A stretch of 59,030 nucleotides of DNA. It comes from an uncultured Desulfosporosinus sp. GTDB taxonomy: Bacteria > Bacillota > Desulfitobacteriia > Desulfitobacteriales > Desulfitobacteriaceae. The notes under the pieces are model-generated. The model saw only the letters and a program-made list of their open reading frames with translations. It was not told the DNA's origin and made no database searches. Positions 19,113 through 27,532 of the stretch are shown here, one piece after another. The translations under genes were made by a program, and so were the position numbers. Every line of letters starts with the position of its first letter. Position 1 is the first letter of the stretch. The DNA lies in the NCBI GenBank assembly GCA_927405585.1, contig CAKMJS010000016.1:1-59030 (forward strand). Direction: 5' to 3'.

Positions 19113-19497
19113 CTACTGTAAAAGTACGAATTTAGTATTTTCCTTTACATAAGGTATTTCCTGCTCAATTATTAATGTGTGCTCAGCAATACCAAATACG
19201 TAACTTTCACCTCCTCCAGAAGAGGTTAAAACCAGCTTATTATTATCTACTGTATAAGTACCTTCGATAGACATACCAATTCCCAATTCAAATTTGAATT
19301 CATTATTGTCTTTTAAAGTAAGAATTGGCAAAAACGAGGAAGTTATACTATATGGCTTTCCAAAATATTTTCCTATCGCAATAGTTTTTGAGCTAATATT
19401 ATCATTGCCTTTATTTATTGGTCTATCATTAACACACCCTACCAAAAAGAAATACTGCTAAGATTCCAAAAATTAATAATAATAATTGTTTTTTCAT
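19113..19497 (-). pseudogene. Small lipoprotein gene with a homopolymer frameshift
   Basis: An ATG at 19497 starts a signal peptide (MKKQLLLLIFGILAVF). A 5-T run on the coding strand (plus-strand A run 19444-19448) throws it out of frame. With one T fewer the protein reads LLVGC, a proper lipobox, and continues through 107 aa (GTYTVDNNKLVLTSSGGG, a lipocalin-like or META-like beta pattern). It may be a pseudogene, phase-variable or a sequencing slip. Function unknown. Confidence 0.65.
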
Positions 19498-19624
19498 TTT
19501 CACCTTTACCTTCACCTCTATCGACTGAATAGAAATTATATTAATTTCGTAATTTCCTACTGTTGTGCCACAAGCGATTAACTAATTATACCATAAATAT
19601 CAAATAAAATTTTTTCAACGAACT

Positions 19625-19655
19625 AAGCTGCTACCATGTGGGCGGCTTTTTTGTA
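19625..19655 (+). terminator. Putative intrinsic terminator
   Basis: AAGCTGC and GGCGGCTT arms with a 6-T run directly after. It separates the minus-strand lipoprotein locus from the next ICE gene. Confidence 0.55.
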
Positions 19656-19708
19656 TTCAAAGTTAATAAAGATCTGTAACTATATCTCTTAGAAAGGATG
19701 TGATACCC

Positions 19709-20602
19709 ATGCCGATGGTGGCAACACAGAGGCCCTACACCCTGTTTGTTGTACCCGATGACGAGCCGACAAATCCGCGCGAAGAATGGGAGAATTTCGG
19801 TACAATGGTTTGCTTCCACAGGCGGTACACGCTGGGCGACGAACATCACTACGATGGTGCGGAAGAATTCTTTCAAAAGCTGGTACAGGACAGTATCCCG
19901 GATCAAGATGTTATTTCTTATATTAAGAATGGCAATGTGGATGGTTTGAAGTTGGAATATAACAAGTCCACTCATGAATGGGAGCTTAATCCTTACTCTG
20001 ATTTTTTCAAGAAGTGGTATACCGAATATACCCTCTCCGCACCGTTAAAAGGCAGCGAGCTCGAACTGAGCGAAGTGATCCTTGAGCAAATGCAGTGGCA
20101 GGACTTGAAAACACTGTCTGAAAAAGCATATTGTATTCTGACTGTCTATATGTACGACCATAGCGGCTTGACGGTAAACACGACCGGATTTAGCTGCCCT
20201 TGGGACAGCGGACTTTTAGGGTGGATTTATGCTCCCCACGATAAGATAAAGGAGGAATTTGGAGAGGTTACGCCTGAAACCATTAAAAAGGCTGAAAAGC
20301 TGTTGGACGGTGAAGTGAAGGAATATGACTACTACCTTACCGGCCAATGCTATGGCTTCAAGTTGTATGAAAATGCCGAGGAAGTGGATAGCTGCTGGGG
20401 TTTCCTGGGCGATTTTCGGGACGTGCAGGCCAGTATCAAAGAGCACCTACCTGATGAGTGCAAGGATATTGTGGAAATTCTGCAAGAACGTTGGGACAAC
20501 GCCAGCGTGGAGGATATCCTGGAGGAAATTCAGGAACATGAAGATAAGGACGAGCTAGATTGCGGCTTGGATGATGAGCTTACCGATGAAATGGAAATGT
20601 AG
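19709..20602 (+). CDS. ICE accessory protein with acidic tail, unknown function
   Basis: 297 residues from the ATG preceded by GAAAGGA. Conserved-looking core motifs are FSCPWDSGLLGWIYA and YLTGQCYGFKLYE, soluble alpha/beta in character, with no membrane segment. I do not recognise the family, though such proteins recur in Firmicutes ICEs, often near antirestriction genes. The C-terminus is strongly acidic (LDDELTDEMEM), one of the tails shared by many proteins of this element. Confidence 0.7.
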   Translation: MPMVATQRPYTLFVVPDDEPTNPREEWENFGTMVCFHRRYTLGDEHHYDGAEEFFQKLVQDSIPDQDVISYIKNGNVDGLKLEYNKSTHEWELNPYSDFFKKWYTEYTLSAPLKGSELELSEVILEQMQWQDLKTLSEKAYCILTVYMYDHSGLTVNTTGFSCPWDSGLLGWIYAPHDKIKEEFGEVTPETIKKAEKLLDGEVKEYDYYLTGQCYGFKLYENAEEVDSCWGFLGDFRDVQASIKEHLPDECKDIVEILQERWDNASVEDILEEIQEHEDKDELDCGLDDELTDEMEM

Positions 20603-20646
20603 GTGGGACATGTGTTGAGACGACCGTTCATTTATATAATAAAAAT

Positions 20647-20670
20647 ATGGGAGACAACTCAGTCTCCCAT
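20647..20670. terminator. Bidirectional hairpin between convergent genes
   Basis: ATGGGAGAC / GTCTCCCAT, a perfect 9-bp stem with a 6-nt loop, AT-rich on both sides. It lies between the + strand accessory gene and the minus-strand repressor. Confidence 0.65.
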
Positions 20671-20768
20671 GTAATAGAACTTCTGATTTATGTAGTAAAC
20701 GCCATCTATGCTCAATTTATACTGCAATTTTGGAATCTGCAAAATACACCTCAATGAACACTTACCGC

Positions 20769-21020
20769 TTATTTGAACGTTAGAAGCTGGCTTGGATCAA
20801 CGTCAAGAGCTTGCGCTATCCTAAATATAGAAATGATAGATACACCATAGACAGAGGTGCTTTCGAGGTGGCTAATGGTGGTATAACTTAATTCTGATTT
20901 TTCGGCAAGCTCATTTTGACTGAGACCTCGTTGTTTCCGAAAAAATTGGATTTTGAACCCGATGTTTCTTAGAAATTGTTTTTCATCCGCTTTGTACGAC
21001 TTGCTTTTGCTGGGGGGCAT
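20769..21020 (-). CDS. XRE-family transcriptional regulator
   Basis: 83 residues with a single Cro/C1-type HTH: FFRKQRGLSQNELAEKSEL (helices 1-2), YTTISHLEST (recognition helix) and the typical IFRIAQALDVDPSQLL ending. It faces away from the response-regulator gene across a 190-nt gap with a large inverted repeat, so it probably represses both directions, including itself. Confidence 0.85.
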   Translation of the reverse strand: MPPSKSKSYKADEKQFLRNIGFKIQFFRKQRGLSQNELAEKSELSYTTISHLESTSVYGVSIISIFRIAQALDVDPSQLLTFK

Positions 21021-21034
21021 TATGATTCCTCCAT

Positions 21035-21108
21035 TTTTAGATAAAACAATATTTTATACCATTTTATCTAAAACATAATTGCAATAATACGCTATTTTAA
21101 GGTATAAT
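21035..21108 (+). promoter_or_regulatory. Divergent control region: operator repeat and promoter
   Basis: TTTTAGATAAAA (21035-21046) and TTTTATCTAAAA (21062-21073) form a perfect 12-bp inverted repeat just upstream of the XRE start. A promoter for the rightward genes follows: TTGCAA (21079-21084), an 18-nt spacer and TATAAT (21103-21108). ATTGCAAT occurs twice, at 21078 and 21120. The repressor from the adjacent XRE gene is the likely ligand. Confidence 0.65.
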
Positions 21109-21209
21109 GTTGTAGTCATATTGCAATTTGGAAATGTCTGTATATTAATATTCCCTAAATAGCCGGTTTGATAAATAAAATTAATTCATTTTAGAGAGGA
21201 GTGGATATA

Positions 21210-21608
21210 ATGCTTAATATTGCTATATGTGACGACAGGCCCATCCAGCGGAAACTTCTAAATTTACTGATCCATGAGTATGAGGAACAAAATGGAGCGC
21301 GCTTTAATCTTTATGAATTCGAGAGTGGAGAAGAAATTATTGAGAAATTTGATGAAAATAAATTTTTTTTCGATCTTTTCTTTCTGGACAACTTTATGAA
21401 AAAGCTGACCGGACTTCAGACCGCTTTAAGGATTCGGGACGACAACACAGCGTGTCACATCGTTTTTGTAACGGCATCCGATAAGCAACTGCAACATGCT
21501 TTTATGGCGGCCTCACCGCTTGAGATACTGTTCAAACCGCTCCAACAAGAAGATATAAATAAAATATTAGATAAAGTATTAGCCGGGAAAGTTGGCGAAA
21601 GGCCGTAG
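21210..21608 (+). CDS. Stand-alone response-regulator receiver (AgrA/LytR type)
   Basis: 132 residues from the ATG 9 nt after GAGAGGAG. LNIAICDDRPIQRKLL carries the acidic pocket, FFLDNFM the phospho-accepting Asp, and IVFVTAS and ILFKPL the conserved Thr/Ser and Lys. This matches the receiver half of AgrA/LytTR regulators, but there is no LytTR DNA-binding domain. It may act as a phosphate sink or by protein contact. No histidine kinase gene lies nearby. Confidence 0.75.
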   Translation: MLNIAICDDRPIQRKLLNLLIHEYEEQNGARFNLYEFESGEEIIEKFDENKFFFDLFFLDNFMKKLTGLQTALRIRDDNTACHIVFVTASDKQLQHAFMAASPLEILFKPLQQEDINKILDKVLAGKVGERP

Positions 21609-21644
21609 CAGATAGGGGAAAAGGGATAAAAAGGCGATAAATCA

Positions 21645-21690
21645 AAGGCAGGTGCTCCATACCTCATGGAACTCCTGCCTTCTTATTATT
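21645..21690 (+). terminator. Intrinsic terminator
   Basis: AAGGCAGG...CCTGCCTT outer stem with a TCCAT/ATGGA inner stem, followed by TCTTATTATTT. It ends the receiver gene transcript. Confidence 0.7.
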
Positions 21691-21755
21691 TAGGCTAACA
21701 TATTTAGTTCTCTCTTTCCCCCTACCGAAATTGAAGAAGAACTGGAGGTGGACTA

Positions 21756-21812
21756 ATGGCAACAAGTGTCAGGTTCCAGCTTTATGAAAGGAAGGAGGAA
21801 TATAATGTCTGA
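21756..21812 (+). CDS. Possible 18-residue leader peptide
   Basis: A short reading frame with GGAGGTG 10 nt upstream ends 8 nt inside the next gene, whose own ribosome site (AAGGAGG) lies within it. It may couple translation. The ribosome site itself is embedded in a remnant coding tail (TEIEEELEVD, 21724-21756). Product function unknown; it may not be real. Confidence 0.3.
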   Translation: MATSVRFQLYERKEEYNV

Positions 21813-22653
21813 AACAAATCTAAGCATTTTCGATAAAGCAATCGCAATCATACACAACACGCAAGACGGCAATCTGCTCTGTCCAACTCATTTAAAGCTT
21901 ACCGAAATGGCTGTGAACGGTTTTTTGAATGACAGAGGCATCGAGGCATTTAACAAGCTGTATGAGGAAGTTATAAGCGGCGAATATAAACAGCCGTTTC
22001 TTCACGGCGTCGAACACATGACGCAGGACCATGAGGGATATATCCTGTTCAAGGGGAAAGCAGTTGAGCATTATTCAAGCCCGTGGATACATTCACTTGA
22101 CGCCAGAAATTCGCTTTTAAAGATTCAACAGCAATGCCTGTTTCTGGAGAGTAAGGGCATTACACCTGACAGTATGAACATTGTATGGCGCTGGAAAGAT
22201 GATAACGAATTCGGCGAGTACCAAAAAGCAAAGTTAGACGATTTGATTACCGCAGATAACAGTAAAATTGTATTTTCTGAAATCACCCTGAACAACAACG
22301 ATAGTCAGATCGTAACCTTTTTTATGCCTGGAAATCCCCATGACACGATGATTTATGACAAAGACGATTACATCAACTTTACGGAGCGCCACTGCGACAA
22401 CGGCGGAAAAGACTTCTTTATTCAGTCCCATACCTTTTCCTACGGTGAAGGTGAAGAACGGGAAGCAACAGAGGATGAGCTGAAAATCATACTCTCCTGC
22501 TTCGATTATCTGAAAGGCAAAGACCTTTTGAAAGCAGAAGCCGTTAGTGAATATGGCTCAAAGGGATACAGTCGTTTTTATGAAGATGATCCCGAGCTTT
22601 CAGAGGAACAGGAGGAACAGGAGGAACAGGATGAGTACGATGATGAGATTTGA
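21805..22653 (+). CDS. ICE accessory protein with acidic tail, unknown function
   Basis: 282 residues from the ATG 8 nt after AAGGAGG. Soluble, acidic and rich in aromatic residues (YSSPWIHSLDARN, NIVWRWKDDNEFGEYQ). No family recognised. The end is a Glu/Gln/Asp repeat (EEQEEQEEQDEYDDEI), encoded by near-identical GAGGAACAG units. Its stop overlaps the start of the next gene by 23 nt. Confidence 0.7.
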   Translation: MSETNLSIFDKAIAIIHNTQDGNLLCPTHLKLTEMAVNGFLNDRGIEAFNKLYEEVISGEYKQPFLHGVEHMTQDHEGYILFKGKAVEHYSSPWIHSLDARNSLLKIQQQCLFLESKGITPDSMNIVWRWKDDNEFGEYQKAKLDDLITADNSKIVFSEITLNNNDSQIVTFFMPGNPHDTMIYDKDDYINFTERHCDNGGKDFFIQSHTFSYGEGEEREATEDELKIILSCFDYLKGKDLLKAEAVSEYGSKGYSRFYEDDPELSEEQEEQEEQDEYDDEI

Positions 22654-23683
22654 GAATGTGGATGTGATAGACACCCTGCGGAAAATCATGCAGCACAACA
22701 CTGAGCATTATCAGTCCGATTTTGAGTTTGACGTCGAAAGGCTGCAAAGAGCCGCGGAGGACAGCCGCGGCAGCCGGTGTTTCCTGTGGCTGTCCCGTGG
22801 GTTCGGCACCTGGTGTTTTGAAGAACGGGACGTCTATATCCGAAACACCCACGCCTTTAACACCTGGGACTATTACAATCATTCCAGCGAAAACGTTAAA
22901 GCCTTCGCGGTAGAGATCGAAGCCTTGCAGGACAAAGCTGTCGTCGGCCATGTTTTTGAGCTGGACTACAAAACGCATATCGAGGATGTGCGGAAAAACT
23001 GCTTCAACGCAAAATCGGTTGATGCGGTTTTCAAGCACCCCGACAGCAACAACGGATACATCCGCAAGTTTGACATCGACGAGTACAACACTAACTGGTA
23101 CAGCATAGGCCAGCGTTACGGTGAGATTGAAACCCTGCGCTATGAGGTAGGTGATGAACAGCAGCTGCAAGATGTTCTGTGCAAAGCAAGGCAGATACGA
23201 ATATTAAATACCACCGCCGGAAACCTGGACGAATACATTGCCGCCATGGTAAAGAAACGCTTCCACAGCTACGGCTACACCAGTGATGATATGGTATTCA
23301 CCACACCCGGAGACGTTTTTGACGCCCTAGAGCATAAGGTTCCCGTTTACATGCTGTCCAAAGACAACATCAGGGAACCTGTCACCAGCACCGATGAAAT
23401 CAGCTATCATATCTTTCACAAGGGTATTTTCGGCATGGCGCCGGAAGACAAACGGCTGCTGGAATACCTGTTGGCTCTGCCTGAAAATCGGGCAGAGCTT
23501 TTTAATCGGACAGAGTTAAATCAGATTTACACCCTAGCCATTGCCGCCGGACAATCGAGCGACCTGGATAAAACTGCGCTTAAAACCCTGGAAGCTATCG
23601 TATATAAGCTGGACAGGGTGCTTCCTGCCCCTCTTGAACCTGCAGAAAATGTGCGGGAGATTGATCACGAACTGGAGGTGTGA
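22631..23683 (+). CDS. ICE protein, LPD28-like, unknown function
   Basis: 350 residues from an ATG inside the end of the previous gene, where the repeated GAGGAAC tail supplies the ribosome site. The segment RCFLWLSRGFGTWCFEERDV resembles a domain seen in large polyvalent ICE proteins (inference). The middle (YIAAMVKKRFHSYGYTSDDM) and C-terminal parts are unassigned. It ends in EIDHELEV, whose codons GAACTGGAGGTG contain the ribosome site of the next gene. Confidence 0.65.
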   Translation: MSTMMRFENVDVIDTLRKIMQHNTEHYQSDFEFDVERLQRAAEDSRGSRCFLWLSRGFGTWCFEERDVYIRNTHAFNTWDYYNHSSENVKAFAVEIEALQDKAVVGHVFELDYKTHIEDVRKNCFNAKSVDAVFKHPDSNNGYIRKFDIDEYNTNWYSIGQRYGEIETLRYEVGDEQQLQDVLCKARQIRILNTTAGNLDEYIAAMVKKRFHSYGYTSDDMVFTTPGDVFDALEHKVPVYMLSKDNIREPVTSTDEISYHIFHKGIFGMAPEDKRLLEYLLALPENRAELFNRTELNQIYTLAIAAGQSSDLDKTALKTLEAIVYKLDRVLPAPLEPAENVREIDHELEV

Positions 23684-23691
23684 CGCAGCCT

Positions 23692-24753
23692 ATGGCACAA
23701 ACGGCAACAAAACCCCTTCGCTTCACCGAGGAACAGATCGAACAGGCCAACCGGGTCAGCCTGGTGGAGCTTGCCCAGCAGTACGGCTTCAAGCTGGAAC
23801 AGGGAGGGCGCAAAGCCTTCCATGCCCAAAATTCCGGCGGTCTCTACATCTTCAAGGACAGCAACCGCTTTTACCACTGGACCTCTAATTCAAAGGGCGG
23901 TGCCATTGATTTTGTGATGAAGTATGACGGCAAAACCTTTACCGAAGCGGTGGCACAGTTAATTGGCGAAAGCTACGAGCCGTATGTCCGGGAGCGTATC
24001 CCCTACGTAAAAGCAGAAAAAGGTCCCCTTGTCCTGCCCGACAAGGCCGCCAATTTCAAACGGGCCTATTGGTATCTGGTAAGTATCCGGGGAATTGCAC
24101 CGGAGGTTGTCTCCCTGCTGATGAACGAGCGAAAAATCTATCAGGAAGCGAAATACGGCAACTGCGTGTTTGTAGGCTATGACAGGGACAAAAACCCGAA
24201 ATACTGCTCCATGCGGGCGGCCCGAACGGAAAGCGATTTTAAGCAGGATAAAGAGAATTCCGACAAGAGCTATCCCTTCTATGTGGAGGGCATAAGCGAT
24301 ACCGTCATCGTTTCCGAAAGCCCGATTGACCTGATGAGCCATGCCACCCTTGCCAAGATGCACGGTCTGGACTGGAAGCAGGATCACCGCATATCCCTCG
24401 GCTGCACCTGGGACGGTGCCCTGGAGAGATACCTGAAGGACCACCCTGAAATCAAAAGAATCGTCTTTGCCCTGGACAATGACTTCAACACAAGGGATAA
24501 GGACGGTAAGCGGGCGCCCAATTACGGACAGATGGCAGCCGCGAAATATTGTGACCAATACGGCGAACAGGGCTATGCCTGCGCCATCCACCGGCCCCAC
24601 CTCAAAGACTTCAACCAGGATCTGACGGAAATTCGCAAAGGCAAGAGCCCAAAGGAACTGGACGTCATGCGGGTTTCCATTCTGGAAGCCGAATTTGAAA
24701 GCGAGGCACGGGACGAGCCGGAGGAAGAATCGGAGGATGAACTGGAGCCCTGA
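23692..24753 (+). CDS. Toprim (DUF3991-type) primase-like protein
   Basis: 353 residues. The N-terminal zinc-free primase-like part has GLYIFKDSNRFYHWTSNSKG, the CHC2/DUF3991 pattern. Then come the toprim motifs: VSESPIDLMSHA (catalytic Glu) and FALDNDFNTRDKDG (DxD). It is probably a primase-related enzyme for ICE strand synthesis after transfer. The C-terminus is acidic (EEESEDELEP). The start is 11 nt after GGAGGTG. Confidence 0.75.
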   Translation: MAQTATKPLRFTEEQIEQANRVSLVELAQQYGFKLEQGGRKAFHAQNSGGLYIFKDSNRFYHWTSNSKGGAIDFVMKYDGKTFTEAVAQLIGESYEPYVRERIPYVKAEKGPLVLPDKAANFKRAYWYLVSIRGIAPEVVSLLMNERKIYQEAKYGNCVFVGYDRDKNPKYCSMRAARTESDFKQDKENSDKSYPFYVEGISDTVIVSESPIDLMSHATLAKMHGLDWKQDHRISLGCTWDGALERYLKDHPEIKRIVFALDNDFNTRDKDGKRAPNYGQMAAAKYCDQYGEQGYACAIHRPHLKDFNQDLTEIRKGKSPKELDVMRVSILEAEFESEARDEPEEESEDELEP

Positions 24754-24780
24754 CAAATTTTCTTTTCATTGGTACACTCC

Positions 24781-24840
24781 TTCCCCATTCGGGGAAGCCC
24801 GAAACGAAAAAAACGAAGGTCGCAAGACCCTCGTTTTTTT
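24781..24840 (+). terminator. Double hairpin terminator
   Basis: TTCCCC/GGGGAA is followed by AAAAAACGAAGGTC / GACCCTCGTTTTTT with a GCAA tetraloop and 7 Ts. It ends the primase operon. Confidence 0.8.
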
Positions 24841-24857
24841 CAGTTAAGGCAGGAATA

Positions 24858-24904
24858 GATTTGTTGAACAAATCGTCAAAACGGCTTGCCGACAGTGTCG
24901 GCAA
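24858..24904. promoter_or_regulatory. Two adjacent perfect palindromes of unknown role
   Basis: GATTTGTTGAACAAATC (17 bp) and TTGCCGACAGTGTCGGCAA (19 bp), each perfect around one central base, lie 11 nt apart in the only sizeable non-coding gap of this operon. They could be a protein-binding centre (parS, operator) or part of oriT. No direct evidence decides. Confidence 0.5.
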
Positions 24905-24961
24905 CGTTGTTAAAACCCTATATATATTGTTAGTTTTTTGTTAAAGCGAAAGGCGGTGTTC

Positions 24962-25927
24962 ATGGAACGCTGGCAGTTGGTACAGCGCCAGAGTCTCCCG
25001 CTTGAAGCAAAGATAATATTAACAGAGCAAAGAATCCGGGAGTGGGTGGATTACTATGGCCTTTACGGAACCTATGTAAGCTATTCCGGCGGCAAGGATT
25101 CCACTGTTCTCCTGGATATTTGCCGCCGCTTGTATCCGTCCATGACGGCGGCGTTTTGTGATACAGGCCTGGAGTATCCCGAAGTGCGGGAGCATGTAAA
25201 GCAGATGCCCAACGTGGAATGGTTGAAACCTAAAGTCCCTTTTAAGGAAGTCTTGCAGAAATACGGCTATCCCATTATCTCCAAGGAGTATGCCGACTAT
25301 ATCCACCGGCTGCAGCGTTCGCCGGACAATGAGGCGATCCGCAATAAAGTGATTAACGGGATCTGCGTCAGCGGACGGCCAACCAGCTTTAAGCTCCCGC
25401 AAAAGTGGCATTATCTCATTGACAGCGGAATCAAAATCAGCGCGGACTGCTGCGGAGTAATGAAGAAATCGCCGCTGAAATCGTTTGAAAAGAAAAACGG
25501 CGTGTTTCCCATTCTCGGTATTATGGCGGCTGAGAGCAAACGCCGGGAACAGAATTATCTGAAAGACGGCTGCAACGCCTTCAAGTTGAAGCGGCCCCAA
25601 TCCCGCCCCATCTCCATCTGGACGGAGCAGGATGTTTTACAGTATATCGTCATAGAAAAGCTGCCCATTGCTAAATGCTACGGTGAAGTCGTACCAGAAA
25701 GCAGGCAGCTTTCTTTATTTGACCCGCCCCTACTGGAAACAACCCTATGCAAACGTACCGGCTGCATCTTCTGCGGCTTTGGCTGCCATCTTGAGAAAGA
25801 GCCGAACCGATTTCAACGGCTGAAAGTGACGCACCCGAAGATTTGGGAGTATTGCATGAAGCCTGTGGAAACAGGCGGGCTGGGGATGAGGCCGGTGTTG
25901 TTTGCCTATGGCGTAAAAATCGAATAA
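24962..25927 (+). CDS. PAPS reductase-like PP-loop protein
   Basis: 321 residues from the ATG after AAAGGCGG. The ATP-pyrophosphatase loop YSGGKDST (41-48) and FCDTGLEYPEVREHV match phosphoadenosine-phosphosulfate reductase/DndC-like enzymes. Near the C-terminus the cluster CKRTGCIFCGFGC could bind Fe-S or zinc. Such proteins are frequent in ICEs and phages, and DNA-sulfur or nucleotide-modification roles have been discussed. No dnd partner genes are present, so the substrate is unknown. Confidence 0.75.
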   Translation: MERWQLVQRQSLPLEAKIILTEQRIREWVDYYGLYGTYVSYSGGKDSTVLLDICRRLYPSMTAAFCDTGLEYPEVREHVKQMPNVEWLKPKVPFKEVLQKYGYPIISKEYADYIHRLQRSPDNEAIRNKVINGICVSGRPTSFKLPQKWHYLIDSGIKISADCCGVMKKSPLKSFEKKNGVFPILGIMAAESKRREQNYLKDGCNAFKLKRPQSRPISIWTEQDVLQYIVIEKLPIAKCYGEVVPESRQLSLFDPPLLETTLCKRTGCIFCGFGCHLEKEPNRFQRLKVTHPKIWEYCMKPVETGGLGMRPVLFAYGVKIE

Positions 25928-25945
25928 ACCAAAGGAGTTTTCACG

Positions 25946-26227
25946 ATGATGAAACAAGAATCTGCAATCAAGCAAAAAGTCTATGAAAGAGCTTCCCGGC
26001 TTTTAGAGAAGCTCTTTGAAGTTGATTCGGATATCACGGAACAAATCAACAGAGGCCTCCAAGATTACGGAGCCAATGGGTTTTTCAGAAACCTTGAGAC
26101 TTTCGGTTTTTCAGAAGATATTTTTGAAAAGCTGAAGGCGGTCAGAATGGTGCTGTTTGGAATGGGAGAAGAAGCAGTACCTGATTTGCAAAAGCTTGAA
26201 AAGCCGGGAGGGAGTGCAAAACCGTGA
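25946..26227 (+). CDS. Small helical ICE protein, unknown
   Basis: 93 residues with AAAGGAG 7-8 nt before tandem ATGs. All-helical, charged (YERASRLLEKLFEVDSD). It overlaps the RadC-like gene start by 4 nt. No recognised domain. Confidence 0.55.
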   Translation: MMKQESAIKQKVYERASRLLEKLFEVDSDITEQINRGLQDYGANGFFRNLETFGFSEDIFEKLKAVRMVLFGMGEEAVPDLQKLEKPGGSAKP

Positions 26228-27003
26228 AGAATAACTATGATGAGGCTCACGCCTCCAGCTTCATAAAAGGTATCACTCGCCTTACGGGAATTGCCGAAAG
26301 CAAGTTGAAAAAATATGCGGCTGAAAACAATCTCTTCAATGTGCTGGAGCATCCCAATACCATCGACCCTAATAAACAGCAGCTTGAAAAAATCCATGTC
26401 CTGAACGAATTTATCTCTATTTATCGGCTCCTCAAGCTACAGGAGAACGAAAACAAGCTGGTACTTGATTCCTCTAAGGTGGCGGGAGAATACTTTGCAT
26501 CCTTATTGGGCGGCATTAAGGATAGGGAGAAGTTTATGGCTGCTTTTCTGGATACCGGCAACAACATCATCGAGACCAGGATCTTCTCCGAGGGAAGCAT
26601 CGGAGAAGCAGCCGTTTATCCGAGAATGATCTTGAAAGCAGCCCTTGACTGCGATTGCACGTCCATCCTCCTGGCACACAATCATCCTGGGGGAAGTCGG
26701 ATTCCGTCAATTCAAGACAGGGATATCACCGAAAGACTGATATCCATTTTTGCGCCGCTCCAGATCAGCGTATTGGACCATATTATTGTCGCCAATAGCC
26801 AATATCACTCCATGGCCGAAAAGGAGGGTATGCCGCAGCCCTCCAGGGATGTAAGCTACGATGTTATTCGTCTGGATAACAATAAGGCGCTCGGGGAGGG
26901 TAAAGCAGATTTTCATGCAGATATTTCGGATTTTGATGAATCAGATCTTGATGAGTTTAATCTTATAGAACCGGACGACCTGGAGGATGAATGGGAGCTT
27001 TGA
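26224..27003 (+). CDS. radC: RadC-like JAB/MPN-domain protein
   Basis: 259 residues from a GTG after GGAGGGAG. The C-terminal half carries the JAMM metal site AHNHPGGSRIPSIQD (H152, H154, D165), as in RadC/UPF0758 proteins common on mobile elements. The N-terminal ~75 residues are a helical adaptor rather than the usual HhH region. The acidic tail DDLEDEWEL belongs to the shared tail set. The biochemical role of RadC-like proteins is unsettled. Confidence 0.8.
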   Translation: MKNNYDEAHASSFIKGITRLTGIAESKLKKYAAENNLFNVLEHPNTIDPNKQQLEKIHVLNEFISIYRLLKLQENENKLVLDSSKVAGEYFASLLGGIKDREKFMAAFLDTGNNIIETRIFSEGSIGEAAVYPRMILKAALDCDCTSILLAHNHPGGSRIPSIQDRDITERLISIFAPLQISVLDHIIVANSQYHSMAEKEGMPQPSRDVSYDVIRLDNNKALGEGKADFHADISDFDESDLDEFNLIEPDDLEDEWEL

Positions 27004-27034
27004 TTGACGAACAATAAGGAAAGGAGCGTGTCCT

Positions 27035-27532
27035 ATGGCAAAAGCCAGCAAACAACAGGTCGAAAAAATTACCACGTCCATCTATCTTACAAAAAATATG
27101 TGCGATGAAATTGATAAAAAGGCGGACCGGGAGCATATTTCCCGCAACGAGCAAATCCGCAAGTATATAGAAAAGGGCCTGGCGATTGAAAGCTACGAGG
27201 AAAACATCGACCTCATCACCGCTATTATCCACCAGGAAATCGACGTGTCCATCAAGGCGCTGGGCAATCGCCTGGCCGGGATGATCAACCGCATGACCAT
27301 CATATCGGCGGCAGGCTACTATGCCAATATTGCTCTAATTGCCGACCTCATCGATACCGACCGTTATTCCTCCTTTGAAAAAATCGAACGCCTGGCCCGG
27401 AAGCGTGCCCTGGCCTACGCCAACATGAAAAGCGGCGATGCCCTCAAAGCCTTTCTGGATGACGAGGAAATGAAAAAGGCGGTCAGCGAGCTCAAAGGAG
27501 GAACCCCGGCATATGTCGATTTTGATGTATAA
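27035..27532 (+). CDS. Ribbon-helix-helix relaxosome auxiliary protein (MobC-like)
   Basis: 165 residues. TTSIYLTKNMCDEIDKKAD then HISRNEQIRKYIEKGL is a ribbon-helix-helix DNA-binding unit. The rest is helical (DVSIKALGNRLAGMINRM). It lies directly before the relaxase and overlaps it by 20 nt, the usual arrangement of an oriT-binding accessory protein. Confidence 0.75.
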   Translation: MAKASKQQVEKITTSIYLTKNMCDEIDKKADREHISRNEQIRKYIEKGLAIESYEENIDLITAIIHQEIDVSIKALGNRLAGMINRMTIISAAGYYANIALIADLIDTDRYSSFEKIERLARKRALAYANMKSGDALKAFLDDEEMKKAVSELKGGTPAYVDFDV

